A DNA stretch of 64,000 bases from JAFECT01 sp963838235 (GTDB taxonomy: Bacteria > Pseudomonadota > Alphaproteobacteria > Caulobacterales > Caulobacteraceae), in the NCBI GenBank assembly GCA_963838235.1, contig CAWIQJ010000002.1, positions 310,001 to 374,000 on the forward strand, in the 5' to 3' direction. Positions 25,650-33,496 of the stretch are shown piece after piece; within the stretch, counting starts at the first letter, position 1; the number at the start of each line of letters is the position of its first letter. Under the pieces are notes generated by a model, which saw only the letters and a program-made list of their open reading frames with translations, was not told the origin of the DNA and made no database searches. Position numbers and translations under genes: made by a program.

Positions 25650-27286
25650 CCGACGCCTATGCCGCCCGCGCGCAGGAGCATATGCGCAGCATCGAGGCCG
25701 CCCTGGCGGTCAACGACATTCCGCGCGCGGCCGATCTCGCCGAGGCCGCCGTCCGCGACGGCATCAGACATCCGTTGCTGCACAACCTGATCGCCCACCG
25801 GCTGGAGGAACAGGGCCGGCTCGACGACTCGATCGCCGAGTTGCGGCGTGGTCTCGAACTGACGCCCGATGACGTGCAACTGCTCACCACCCTCGGCTTC
25901 TCTCTGATCCAGAAGGAGGCGCGATCCGAGGCGCTGGAGGTGTTCGACCGCACGGTTGCGAAATATCCGAACTTTGCGCCGGCGCATTTCGGTCGCGGCT
26001 CGGCGCTCGAACGGCTTGGCGAGCTGCTGGGCGCCGGCGGGGCCTATCAACGCGCGGTCACGCTTGCACCCGACTATGCGGACGCGTGGAGTGGGCTCGG
26101 CGACCTCGCCGAGCGACGCGGCGAGCACGACGAGGCGCGAGCCATGGCCGCGCGCGCGCTCGCGATCGCGCCGCGGCATCTCGATGCGCGCATAACCCTG
26201 GCGCGCCTCGCCAATGCGACGAAAAACTACAGCGGCGCGGAAGCGACGCTCCGCGACGTGCTGGCCGATCCACGGTTGACGCCGATCGCGAGCGCCAACG
26301 CGCGCATCCTTCTTGCCGACGCGCTGGACGGTCAGCGCCGGATCGACGAGGCCTGGGCGTCCTACACCGACGGCAACAACGCGCTTCGCGATCTCTGCCG
26401 GCCGGTCTTCGAGGGCGGCAACCTTTCCTCGCCTGCCGCGGCCGCGACCAGGCTGGCCGGAGAGTTCACCGAAACGGAGCCTTCCGACTGGATCGGCAAG
26501 ACCGATGCGACGGCGCGCGGCGACGCGAAATCGCACGCCTTCCTGTTCGGTTTCGCTCGATCGGGCACGACACTGCTCGAACAGATTCTCGCGACCCATC
26601 CCGACGTCGTCGCGCTGGAGGAGCGGCCGACGCTGCATGACACGGAGATGGACTTCGTCACCCTGCGGGGCGGACTGCAGCAGCTCGCCAAATTCGACGA
26701 TGTGGCGCTTCGTCCCTACCGCGAGGGCTATTGGCGCCGCGTGCGCGGCTTCGGCGTCGAGCCCGGCGGCAAGGCGTTCCTCGACAAGTTTCCCCTGAAC
26801 ACCTTCAAGATTCCCTTGATCGTGAAACTGTTCCCGGAAGCAAAACTGCTGTTCGCCTTGCGCGATCCGCGCGACGTTGTGCTGAGCTGTTTCCGGCGCA
26901 CCTTCCGCATGAACACCTCGATGTACCAGTTCACCGACCTGATGGCGGCGGCCCGTTACTACGATGCGGTGATGACGTCAGCGGTGCTCTATCGCGAGCG
27001 GTTGCCGCTCGACCTCTACGAGGTGCGTTACGAGGCGCTGGTTGACGACTTCGAAGGCGAGGCGAGACGTATCTGCTCGTTCCTGGGACTCGACTGGATC
27101 GATGAGCTGAAGGATTTCGCCGCCACCTCCAAACGCCGGGGGGTGGCGACGCCGAGCGGCGTGCAAGTCTCGCGTGGTCTCTATCGCGACGGCATGCAGC
27201 AATGGCGCAGATACGCGCGCCAGCTCGAGGCGGCGCGGGACATTCTCGCGCCCTGGGTTAAATACTACGGATACCCGGCTGACTGA
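25646..27286 (+). CDS. TPR-containing sulfotransferase 2 (546 aa)
   Basis: Paralogue of the preceding gene, with the same plan: TPRs over ~10-225 (GLELTPDDVQLLTTLGFSLI, YPNFAPAHFGRGSALERLGE) and a sulfotransferase domain with the P-loop FARSGTT (303-309) and RDPRDVV (406-412). The first loop has Ala where paralogue 1 has Pro. The ATG overlaps the upstream stop, giving tight coupling. Shared blocks such as FNTLKLPLI/FNTFKIPLI show a tandem duplication followed by divergence. The gene converges on the TPR/2OG oxygenase gene with 6 bases between stops. A joint role in sulfating a common or related substrate is inferred from position only. Confidence 0.9.
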   Translation: MTDAYAARAQEHMRSIEAALAVNDIPRAADLAEAAVRDGIRHPLLHNLIAHRLEEQGRLDDSIAELRRGLELTPDDVQLLTTLGFSLIQKEARSEALEVFDRTVAKYPNFAPAHFGRGSALERLGELLGAGGAYQRAVTLAPDYADAWSGLGDLAERRGEHDEARAMAARALAIAPRHLDARITLARLANATKNYSGAEATLRDVLADPRLTPIASANARILLADALDGQRRIDEAWASYTDGNNALRDLCRPVFEGGNLSSPAAAATRLAGEFTETEPSDWIGKTDATARGDAKSHAFLFGFARSGTTLLEQILATHPDVVALEERPTLHDTEMDFVTLRGGLQQLAKFDDVALRPYREGYWRRVRGFGVEPGGKAFLDKFPLNTFKIPLIVKLFPEAKLLFALRDPRDVVLSCFRRTFRMNTSMYQFTDLMAAARYYDAVMTSAVLYRERLPLDLYEVRYEALVDDFEGEARRICSFLGLDWIDELKDFAATSKRRGVATPSGVQVSRGLYRDGMQQWRRYARQLEAARDILAPWVKYYGYPAD

Positions 27287-27292
27287 GGCAGA

Positions 27293-28791
27293 TCAGGCGG
27301 GGACCACGTCGAAGGCGATGGTCAGCCGGTCCTCCGCCGAGGTGAACGGCACGGTGCCGTGCCACATGTACGACGGAAACAGCACCAGCAGCCCGTGCTC
27401 CGGCCGCACGAAATGAGCGGGCGGCTGCGCGGGAACCGTCTTGAACGGCGGTTCGCCGAACTTGATCCAGCCCTCGCGCGCCTCGCTGTTCAGCGCCTCG
27501 TTCGGCAGCCGCACATAGAAGGCCGAGGAGAGCCAGCCCATCGGATGGTAGTGGTTCACGTGAAAGCCGTTGGGCTTCAGCAGCACCGACCAGGACGATT
27601 CGATCCGGTAGGCGCCGGTGTTGCGTGAGCACAGCGGGTCGTCGCCGCGCCCGACCTCATCCATGTAGCGGCGGATGGGATCGTCGATGGCCTTGAAAAA
27701 AGCCTTGATCGCAGGATCGTCCGACTGGCCAAAGTCGACGTTGGTCTGGGTGCCCTCGCGTAGTGATTGCTCCGCGGGATGAACCTTGAAGCGGTGCAGG
27801 TCGCGCATAGCGCGCTCCAGGTCGGCGAGATAGTCCTCGAGACTTGGCCAACCCTGTGGCGTCTCGATCCGATAGGGCCGCACGAAGCGCTCGTAGTCAT
27901 GGAGTTGCGGATAGACCGGGTCGCCGGTCGCCCGCGCGGCGGTGGCGAGCCAGCCCCAGGTGGATTGGTCGAGCGGTGCGATCGTAGTCGCCAGACGCGC
28001 CGCCTCCAGTGCGTCTGCGCCGCGTCCCTGCGCGAGTCGGATGGCGGCGAGTTCAATCAGAGCCGGGGCCGAACGCGGAGCGAGGCGCACGGTCCGCTCG
28101 ACCAGGGTCGACGCCGTGTCGAGGTCGTCGTCCTCGAGCCAGGCGTGAGCGGCGGCGCGGGTGATCACCGGGTTGTCGGGCTCGCGGGCGAGCGCTCCCT
28201 CGAGGAGCGCGTGAAGGGCATCCCGCTGGCCGGCCGCCTCGAGAATTTGCCTTCCAGGAGGAGGAGCGCCGTCGAATGGGCGCCGGCGGCGCGTGCGTTC
28301 TGGAGGGGCATCGTCGCGGTTCGCCAGTCCCCGGTCTCCATCCAGAGCACACGGGCAAGTTCCTGGCAGGCCGCGTCGTGCGTCGGACTTCGGCGCAACA
28401 CCTGGCGATAGGCGGTTATCGCGGCAGGCAGCTCGAACAGGTGAAGATGGACGTGAGCCTTGACCAGCCAGGTGAGAGGTCCGTCGAGGCCCAGCGCGAG
28501 GGCCCGGTCGATCGCTAGCCGGGCCTCGGCAAGTTGCCCGAGATCATCGAGCGAGCCCGCGATATTATGCCAGGCGATACCGCTGTCCGGGTTTTCCCGG
28601 ACCGCCCGGCGTTCGAAGGCGAGCGCCTCGCTCTTTCGGGACAGCGCCTTCAGCGCCGAAGCGTGGACAGCGAGCGCGGCGTGGGACGCGCCAGCCACGT
28701 CCGCCAGGGAAGCGGTCACAGGCAGGGCCTCGGCGGCCCGCCCCGCCTCGATCAGCTGGTACGCCCGGTCTACGGCGGGCTTGATGTCCAT
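27293..28791 (-). CDS. TPR protein with 2OG-Fe(II) oxygenase domain, frameshifted
   Basis: N-terminal TPRs (~1-280) lead into a putative 2-oxoglutarate/Fe(II) oxygenase of the 2OG-FeII_Oxy_5 type. The facial triad region FHVNHYHPMGW, the strand SAFYVRLP, and the distal FPSYMWHGTVPF followed by RLTIAFD are visible. The start is ATG 28791, directly after a GTG. The frame breaks at about 28246-28250, where the minus strand GGCAAATTCTC lacks one base (GGCAAGATTCTC or GGCAAAATTCTC restores it). Repaired length is 499 aa. It converges on two TPR-sulfotransferases; hydroxylation of a protein side chain is the likely activity class. Confidence 0.8.
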
Positions 28792-28813
28792 CACGGGAGG
28801 ACCTCGCCGCCGC

Positions 28814-29372
28814 TTACTGGTCGCGGTGCGCGCGCATCGACCGGTCGTGGCCGACCTTGAGGAAGAAGCTTCCGAGCGAGCCTTGGCTCACCACCGCCGA
28901 TTCACCGGCGCGGGGCGCCTCATCCAGCGGATCGCTGTCGATCTGGCGCCAGACCTGCCCCTCGGAGGTGGAGATGATCCACTTGCCGTAGCCGTCCTGA
29001 TGCGCCTCGGCCACGGTCAGGGTGACCGAATTCGACCTTTTCCGCGTGGATCCCGCGGTCGAATATTCCCAAGGCTCCGTTGAGGTTGAGGCCGAAGGCC
29101 TGGCGCTTCACCTCCCCGGCCTGGGCCTTGTCCACCACCACGATGTCGCCGGCCTTTTCGGCCTCGTCGAAGGTGGCGGCAGCCTTGTCGAAACAGGCCA
29201 GCCGCGCCTGATCGTCGGTGATGGTGCGACAGCGGGCGAGGTCCTGCAGCGCCTGGGCGCGGCCCACCTCGGGCGCGTGACGCTTGTCTTTGGCGAGCAG
29301 GGGCGTGGCGGTCAGGGCGGCCAGAACCGCCGCCGTCGCCGCCGAACGAAGCCCAAAATGAAACCGGTGCAT
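28814..29372 (-). CDS. Secreted protein of unknown function, frameshifted (185 aa)
   Basis: Begins MHRFHFGLRSAATAAVLAAL with a Sec signal peptide ending TPLLAKDK. The next segment, ALQDLARCRTITDDQARLACFDKAAA, holds two Cys in the pattern seen at the start of several periplasmic families with an ARLACYD-like motif. The C-terminal half (WIISTSEGQVWRQIDSD, then GSLGSFFLKVGHDRSMRAHR) is a small beta domain. The frame changes at 29029-29030: GAATTCG on the minus strand has one base more than GAATCG, which would keep VESVTLTVAEAH in frame. It lies 22 bases upstream of the oxygenase gene on the same strand. Function unknown. Confidence 0.72.
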
Positions 29373-29758
29373 GGGTTTGCGGGTCCTTCCCGAAGCGATG
29401 ACCCTATTGGAAATCAATGCGCGCCGCGGCGCAATCGCTTCCAGCGCGGGCTCGTGGCGCGCGAGCCTGGGACGGGGGGGGGCGGCCGCCGTTTTCATCG
29501 GCGTTCGGTCTCCCGCCCCGGATTTCGCGTGTGGAGCGTGTCGGACGGCCGGAGAGGCCCCAAACTCGCGGCCATGCTGTGTCAATATTGCGACATACCG
29601 TGCGATATAGCGTGCAAACTGAGACCATGTCGTTGACCCATTGAAACGACCACACCTAACGTGGCGGCATCCGAAGGCGTCTCGCCGGCGGAGTTGATTT
29701 GGCTGTGGCGCGGCGTGGGGGGAACGAAATCTCCCGCCGGGGGCCTCGCTCAGGAGGA
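29373..29758. other. Intergenic region between the secreted protein and the TonB receptor
   Basis: 386 bases between divergent genes. No convincing coding region. A relatively AT-rich patch at about 29575-29650 (GTCAATATTGCGACATACC and following) is the likely promoter area for the receptor gene, but no clean -35/-10 pair with normal spacing was found. GGAGG at 29753-29757 belongs to the receptor's ribosome binding site. Confidence 0.5.
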
Positions 29759-32700
29759 ATGATCTTGATTAGACACACGGTACGCGAGCGCCTGTTGGCC
29801 TCGACGATGATCGGCGGGGCGACGCTCTTGGCGTTGTCGGCCGCCCCGGCGTTCGCCGCCGACCAGCCTGCCGCCTCGACGGTGCAGGAAGTGGTCGTCA
29901 CCGGTTCGCGCATTCCGCACCCGGGTCTCACCAGCGTCAGCCCGCTGACGACGGTCGGCTCCCAGGACATCAAGCTTCAGGGCGTTCAGAACGTCGAAGA
30001 CCTGATCAACTCGCTGCCCCAGGCCTTCGCCGACTTCGGCGCCATGGAATCCAACGGCGCCACGGGTACGGCGACCGTCGACCTGCGCGGTCTGGGCGAC
30101 AAGCGCACCCTGGTGCTGATCGACGGCAAGCGCCTGCAGCCGGGTGACCCCGGCCTGCCGGTGGCCGACCTGAACTTCATCCCGTCCGCCCTGGTGGACC
30201 GGGTCGACATCGTGACCGGCGGCGCCTCGGCCGTGTACGGTTCGGACGCCGTGGCCGGCGTGGTCAACTTCATCATGAAGAAGGACTTCGAAGGCCTTCG
30301 CATCGACGTGCAGTACGGCTTCGACCAGCACGACCAGCACTCGGGCCAGATCGACAACGACGTCGCGCTCACCAACACCTTAGGCGCCGCGCCGGTGAAA
30401 CTGCCGACCGGCTCGCTCACCGACGGCGGCCGCGTCACGACCACCATCATCGGCGGCGCCAACTCCGCCGACGGCAACGGCAACGTGACCTTCTACTTCA
30501 ACTACCAGCACACCGATGCGGTGTTGGAAGCCTCCCGCGACTGGTCGGCCTGCGGCACCCAGGACACCTTCGTCGGCACCACCCTGGAGCAGTTCTGCGG
30601 CGGTTCGTCGACCTCCTTCCCGGGCCGTTTCAACGCGGGCACGGGCAGCAAGACGCTCACCTCCACCGGCCAAACGACGCCGTACACGTCTGCGGACGCC
30701 TACAACTTCGCGCCGCTGAACTACCTGCAGCGTCCGGACGAACGCTACACGGCCGGTGAGTTCTCGCACTACCAGATCAACCCGCACCTCGACATCTACT
30801 CGTCGTTCATGTTCATGCATGACACCAGCGACGCTCAGATTGCGGGTTCGGGCGCCTTCTACGGCTCGCCGTACAGCATCAACTGTAACAACCCGATGCT
30901 GACGTCAGGCAGCCCGACGTCAGAACTCAGCACGTTCTGCGCCGGCGACAACTCCGACCACCTCGTGCCGATCCTGATCGGCCGTCGCGACGTGGAAGGC
31001 GTGGGTCGCGTCAGCGACATTCAGCACTTCGACTATCGCTATGTGATCGGCGCTCGCGGCGAAATCACCGACGGGTGGAACTACGACGTCTTCGCCCAGT
31101 ACGGCCACACCAGTCTCCAGGAGCAGGAACTCGGCTATTTCTCGGTCGCCAAGACCAACGAAGCGCTGAACGTGGTCAACGTCGGCGGGGTTCCGACCTG
31201 CGAAAGCGTGGTCGACGGCAGCGACCCCGCCTGCGTGCCCTGGAACATCTGGCAAAACCCGGCCTTCCCGGGCGGCGTGACGGCGCAGCAGCTGAAGTTC
31301 CTCGAGACCAGCGCCATGTCGGACGGCGAGTCCTCCGAGCAGATCGTCGGAGCCAACATCACCGGCGACCTGACCAAATACGGCATCAAGTCGCCGTGGG
31401 CCAAGGACGGCGTCGGCATCAGCCTCGGCACGGAATACCGTCGTGAGTCGGAAAGCTTCAACTTCGACGCGGCCTTCTCGTCCGGCGACCTCGCCGGTGC
31501 GGGCGGCGCGCCGCAGAACGTGGCCGGCGCTTTCGACGTGAAGGAAATCTTCGGCGAAGTGCGGATTCCGCTGATCCAGGACATGCCGTTCGCCAAGGAA
31601 TTGTCGCTCGAAGGCGGCTACCGCTACTCGGACTACTCCTCGTCGGGCGGCGTTTCGACGTACAAGGAAGGCCTCGACTGGCAGATCACCTCGGACATCC
31701 GTCTGCGGGGATCGTTCCAGCGCGCCGTCCGTGCGCCGAACGTGAACGAACTGTTCGCGCCTGAGACCTCCGGTCTCGCCTCGGGCACCGACCCGTGCGC
31801 GGCGACGGCGGCGGGTCCGAGCGGCGCGGCGCTGTTCACTTTGGCTCAGTGTGAAAACACGCACGTGACCGCGGCCCAGTACGGCAACGGTCAGCTGGCG
31901 CCGGGCCTCGGCGGCAGCGCTGGCGGCACGGACATCATCCCGCAGTGCATCTCGTCCCAGTGCGATATCACCTCGGGCGGCAACCCGGAGCTGGCTCCGG
32001 AAACCTCGAACACCAAGTCGGTCGGCTTCGTGTTCACGCCGACCTTCCTGCCGGGCTTCAACCTGACGGTCGACTGGTTCGACATCAAGGTGCAGGGCGC
32101 CATCGGCACGATCAGCCTGACCACCGCGCTGACCACCTGCGCGAACTCGCCGACGGCGGTCGCCTTCGGCGGCGCCACCTACTGCAGCCTGATCCACCGC
32201 GACACCAGTGCGCTGAACCCCGGCGCGATCTTCGGCAGCGGTTTCGTCAACCTGCCGCTGCTCAACGCCAATGAGCTGCACACCAGCGGCGTCGACATGG
32301 AAGCCAACTACCGCGTCAATCTCTCCGATTGGGGTATGGGCGACCACGGCTCGCTGGCCTTCAACATGGTGGGCACCTACACCGAGACGCTCTACACGGC
32401 GGAGCCGGGCGGCAACGCCTTCGACTGCGCCGGTCTCTACGGCACCACCTGCGGCACGCCGACGCCGAAGTGGCGTCACAAACTGCGGGTGACCTGGATC
32501 ACGCCGTGGAACCTCACTCTGTCGGGTCAATGGCGCTACATCTCCGGGACGAGCCTGGACTTCAACCAGACCAACCCCGCCTTCGGCGGCGGCCCGGGCA
32601 GCGACACGCTGTCCACCGACGCGCACATCCCGGCCTACAGCTACTTCGACCTCTCGGGCGAGTGGCGCATCCGCGATCACCTGGTCATGCACGCGGGCGT

Positions 32701-32848
32701 GAACAACGTGTTCGACAAGGATCCGCCGATCCTCGACTCGAACGCGTTCGGCATCTCCGCGCCGCCCTTCGGCAACGGCAACACCTATCCGCAGGTCTTC
32801 GACTCACTCGGTCGGACGATCTTCGTGGGCATCACCGCCGACTTCTAA
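29759..32848 (+). CDS. TonB-dependent outer-membrane receptor (about 1029 aa)
   Basis: Large receptor that takes a ligand across the outer membrane with TonB energy. It has a signal peptide (ASTMIGGATLLALSAAPAFA) and a TonB-box-like VQEVVVTGSRI. The plug domain contains LTTVGSQDIKLQGVQNVEDL, TLVLIDGKRL, VDIVTGGASAVYGSDAVAGV and NFIMKKDFEG. A 22-strand barrel follows, ending GRTIFVGITADF with the terminal Phe. The ATG at 29759 lies only one base after AGGAGG; a TTG at 29765 has better spacing and may be the real start. The size (>1000 aa) matches peptide- or glycan-type receptors. It stands alone, followed by two terminators. Confidence 0.93.
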   Translation: MILIRHTVRERLLASTMIGGATLLALSAAPAFAADQPAASTVQEVVVTGSRIPHPGLTSVSPLTTVGSQDIKLQGVQNVEDLINSLPQAFADFGAMESNGATGTATVDLRGLGDKRTLVLIDGKRLQPGDPGLPVADLNFIPSALVDRVDIVTGGASAVYGSDAVAGVVNFIMKKDFEGLRIDVQYGFDQHDQHSGQIDNDVALTNTLGAAPVKLPTGSLTDGGRVTTTIIGGANSADGNGNVTFYFNYQHTDAVLEASRDWSACGTQDTFVGTTLEQFCGGSSTSFPGRFNAGTGSKTLTSTGQTTPYTSADAYNFAPLNYLQRPDERYTAGEFSHYQINPHLDIYSSFMFMHDTSDAQIAGSGAFYGSPYSINCNNPMLTSGSPTSELSTFCAGDNSDHLVPILIGRRDVEGVGRVSDIQHFDYRYVIGARGEITDGWNYDVFAQYGHTSLQEQELGYFSVAKTNEALNVVNVGGVPTCESVVDGSDPACVPWNIWQNPAFPGGVTAQQLKFLETSAMSDGESSEQIVGANITGDLTKYGIKSPWAKDGVGISLGTEYRRESESFNFDAAFSSGDLAGAGGAPQNVAGAFDVKEIFGEVRIPLIQDMPFAKELSLEGGYRYSDYSSSGGVSTYKEGLDWQITSDIRLRGSFQRAVRAPNVNELFAPETSGLASGTDPCAATAAGPSGAALFTLAQCENTHVTAAQYGNGQLAPGLGGSAGGTDIIPQCISSQCDITSGGNPELAPETSNTKSVGFVFTPTFLPGFNLTVDWFDIKVQGAIGTISLTTALTTCANSPTAVAFGGATYCSLIHRDTSALNPGAIFGSGFVNLPLLNANELHTSGVDMEANYRVNLSDWGMGDHGSLAFNMVGTYTETLYTAEPGGNAFDCAGLYGTTCGTPTPKWRHKLRVTWITPWNLTLSGQWRYISGTSLDFNQTNPAFGGGPGSDTLSTDAHIPAYSYFDLSGEWRIRDHLVMHAGVNNVFDKDPPILDSNAFGISAPPFGNGNTYPQVFDSLGRTIFVGITADF

Positions 32849-32880
32849 GACCGGCGGTCCGAAAGGATCTGACTATCCTG

Positions 32881-32914
32881 GCGGCGGCCCGAAAGGGCCG
32901 CCGCTTTCTTTTTG
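32881..32914 (+). terminator. Terminator 1 after the TonB receptor
   Basis: Ten-base stem GCGGCGGCCC / GGGCCGCCGC with a GAAA tetraloop, followed by TTTCTTTTTG. It is an ideal intrinsic terminator 33 bases after the receptor stop. Confidence 0.9.
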
Positions 32915-32927
32915 TCCGATCCCTCCG

Positions 32928-32958
32928 GGCGGCCCTCACGGGCCGCCGCTTTCTTTTT
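32928..32958 (+). terminator. Terminator 2, near copy of terminator 1
   Basis: Eight-base stem GGCGGCCC / GGGCCGCC with a TCAC loop, followed by CGCTTTCTTTTTG. The right arm and T-tract repeat those of the first terminator almost exactly, which suggests local duplication. Confidence 0.85.
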
Positions 32959-33022
32959 GCAGCAAGCCCTGGCGCAGCGGAGGCAAAGAGCTATGGTCGC
33001 GCCGGTTTTTCCGCGCAGCTCC

Positions 33023-33496
33023 ATGACTTGGCTCCCTAAATCCCGCAAAGCCCGCCGCCGGCTCATCCTCGTAGCCGCGGCCGCGCCGGTCCTGGCCGCC
33101 GCCGTCGGCCTGTCGCTCTACGCCATGCGCGACTCCGTCGTGTTCTTCTACGATCCGAGCGAAGCCCAGGCCCGCCACGTGCCGGCGGGGCGGACTGTGC
33201 GCCTGGGCGGCCTGGTAGAGCGCGGCAGCGTCACCCACGGGGCGGACGGCGCGATCCGCTTCAAGGTCACCGACCGTCGTTCGGACACGACCGTGGTTTA
33301 TGCCGGCGACCTGCCGGACCTGTTTCGCGAAGGGCAGGGGGTGGTGGCTGAGGGCGCCTTCGAGCCGTCCGGCGTGTTCCGCGCCAGCCAGATCCTCGCC
33401 AAGCACGACGAGCGTTACATGCCCCCCGAGGTCGCCCGCGCGCTGAAGGCTCGCGGCGAATGGCGGCCCGACCCCGCGCCGGGACCCGGCGGATGA
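33023..33496 (+). CDS. ccmE: Cytochrome c maturation heme chaperone CcmE
   Basis: Periplasmic membrane-anchored chaperone that carries heme covalently from CcmC to CcmF. A basic cytoplasmic start (KSRKARRRL) is followed by one membrane anchor (~12-32) and an OB-fold domain with RLGGLVERGSV, FKVTDRRSDTTVVYAG, LPDLFREGQGVVAEG. The heme-binding His is in LAKHDERYMPPEV. The ATG at 33023 is used; an earlier in-frame Met would add ten residues. Its stop overlaps the ccmF start (ATGA), giving the order ccmE-ccmF-ccmH. Confidence 0.95.
   Translation: MTWLPKSRKARRRLILVAAAAPVLAAAVGLSLYAMRDSVVFFYDPSEAQARHVPAGRTVRLGGLVERGSVTHGADGAIRFKVTDRRSDTTVVYAGDLPDLFREGQGVVAEGAFEPSGVFRASQILAKHDERYMPPEVARALKARGEWRPDPAPGPGG

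Noticed and set aside
29588..29611. TTGCGA...TATAGC promoter before the TonB receptor
   Set aside because: Spacing of about 12 bases is not compatible with a sigma-70 promoter.
30920..32692. 590-codon minus-strand open frame
   Set aside because: Antisense to the TonB-dependent receptor; no domain or ribosome binding site.
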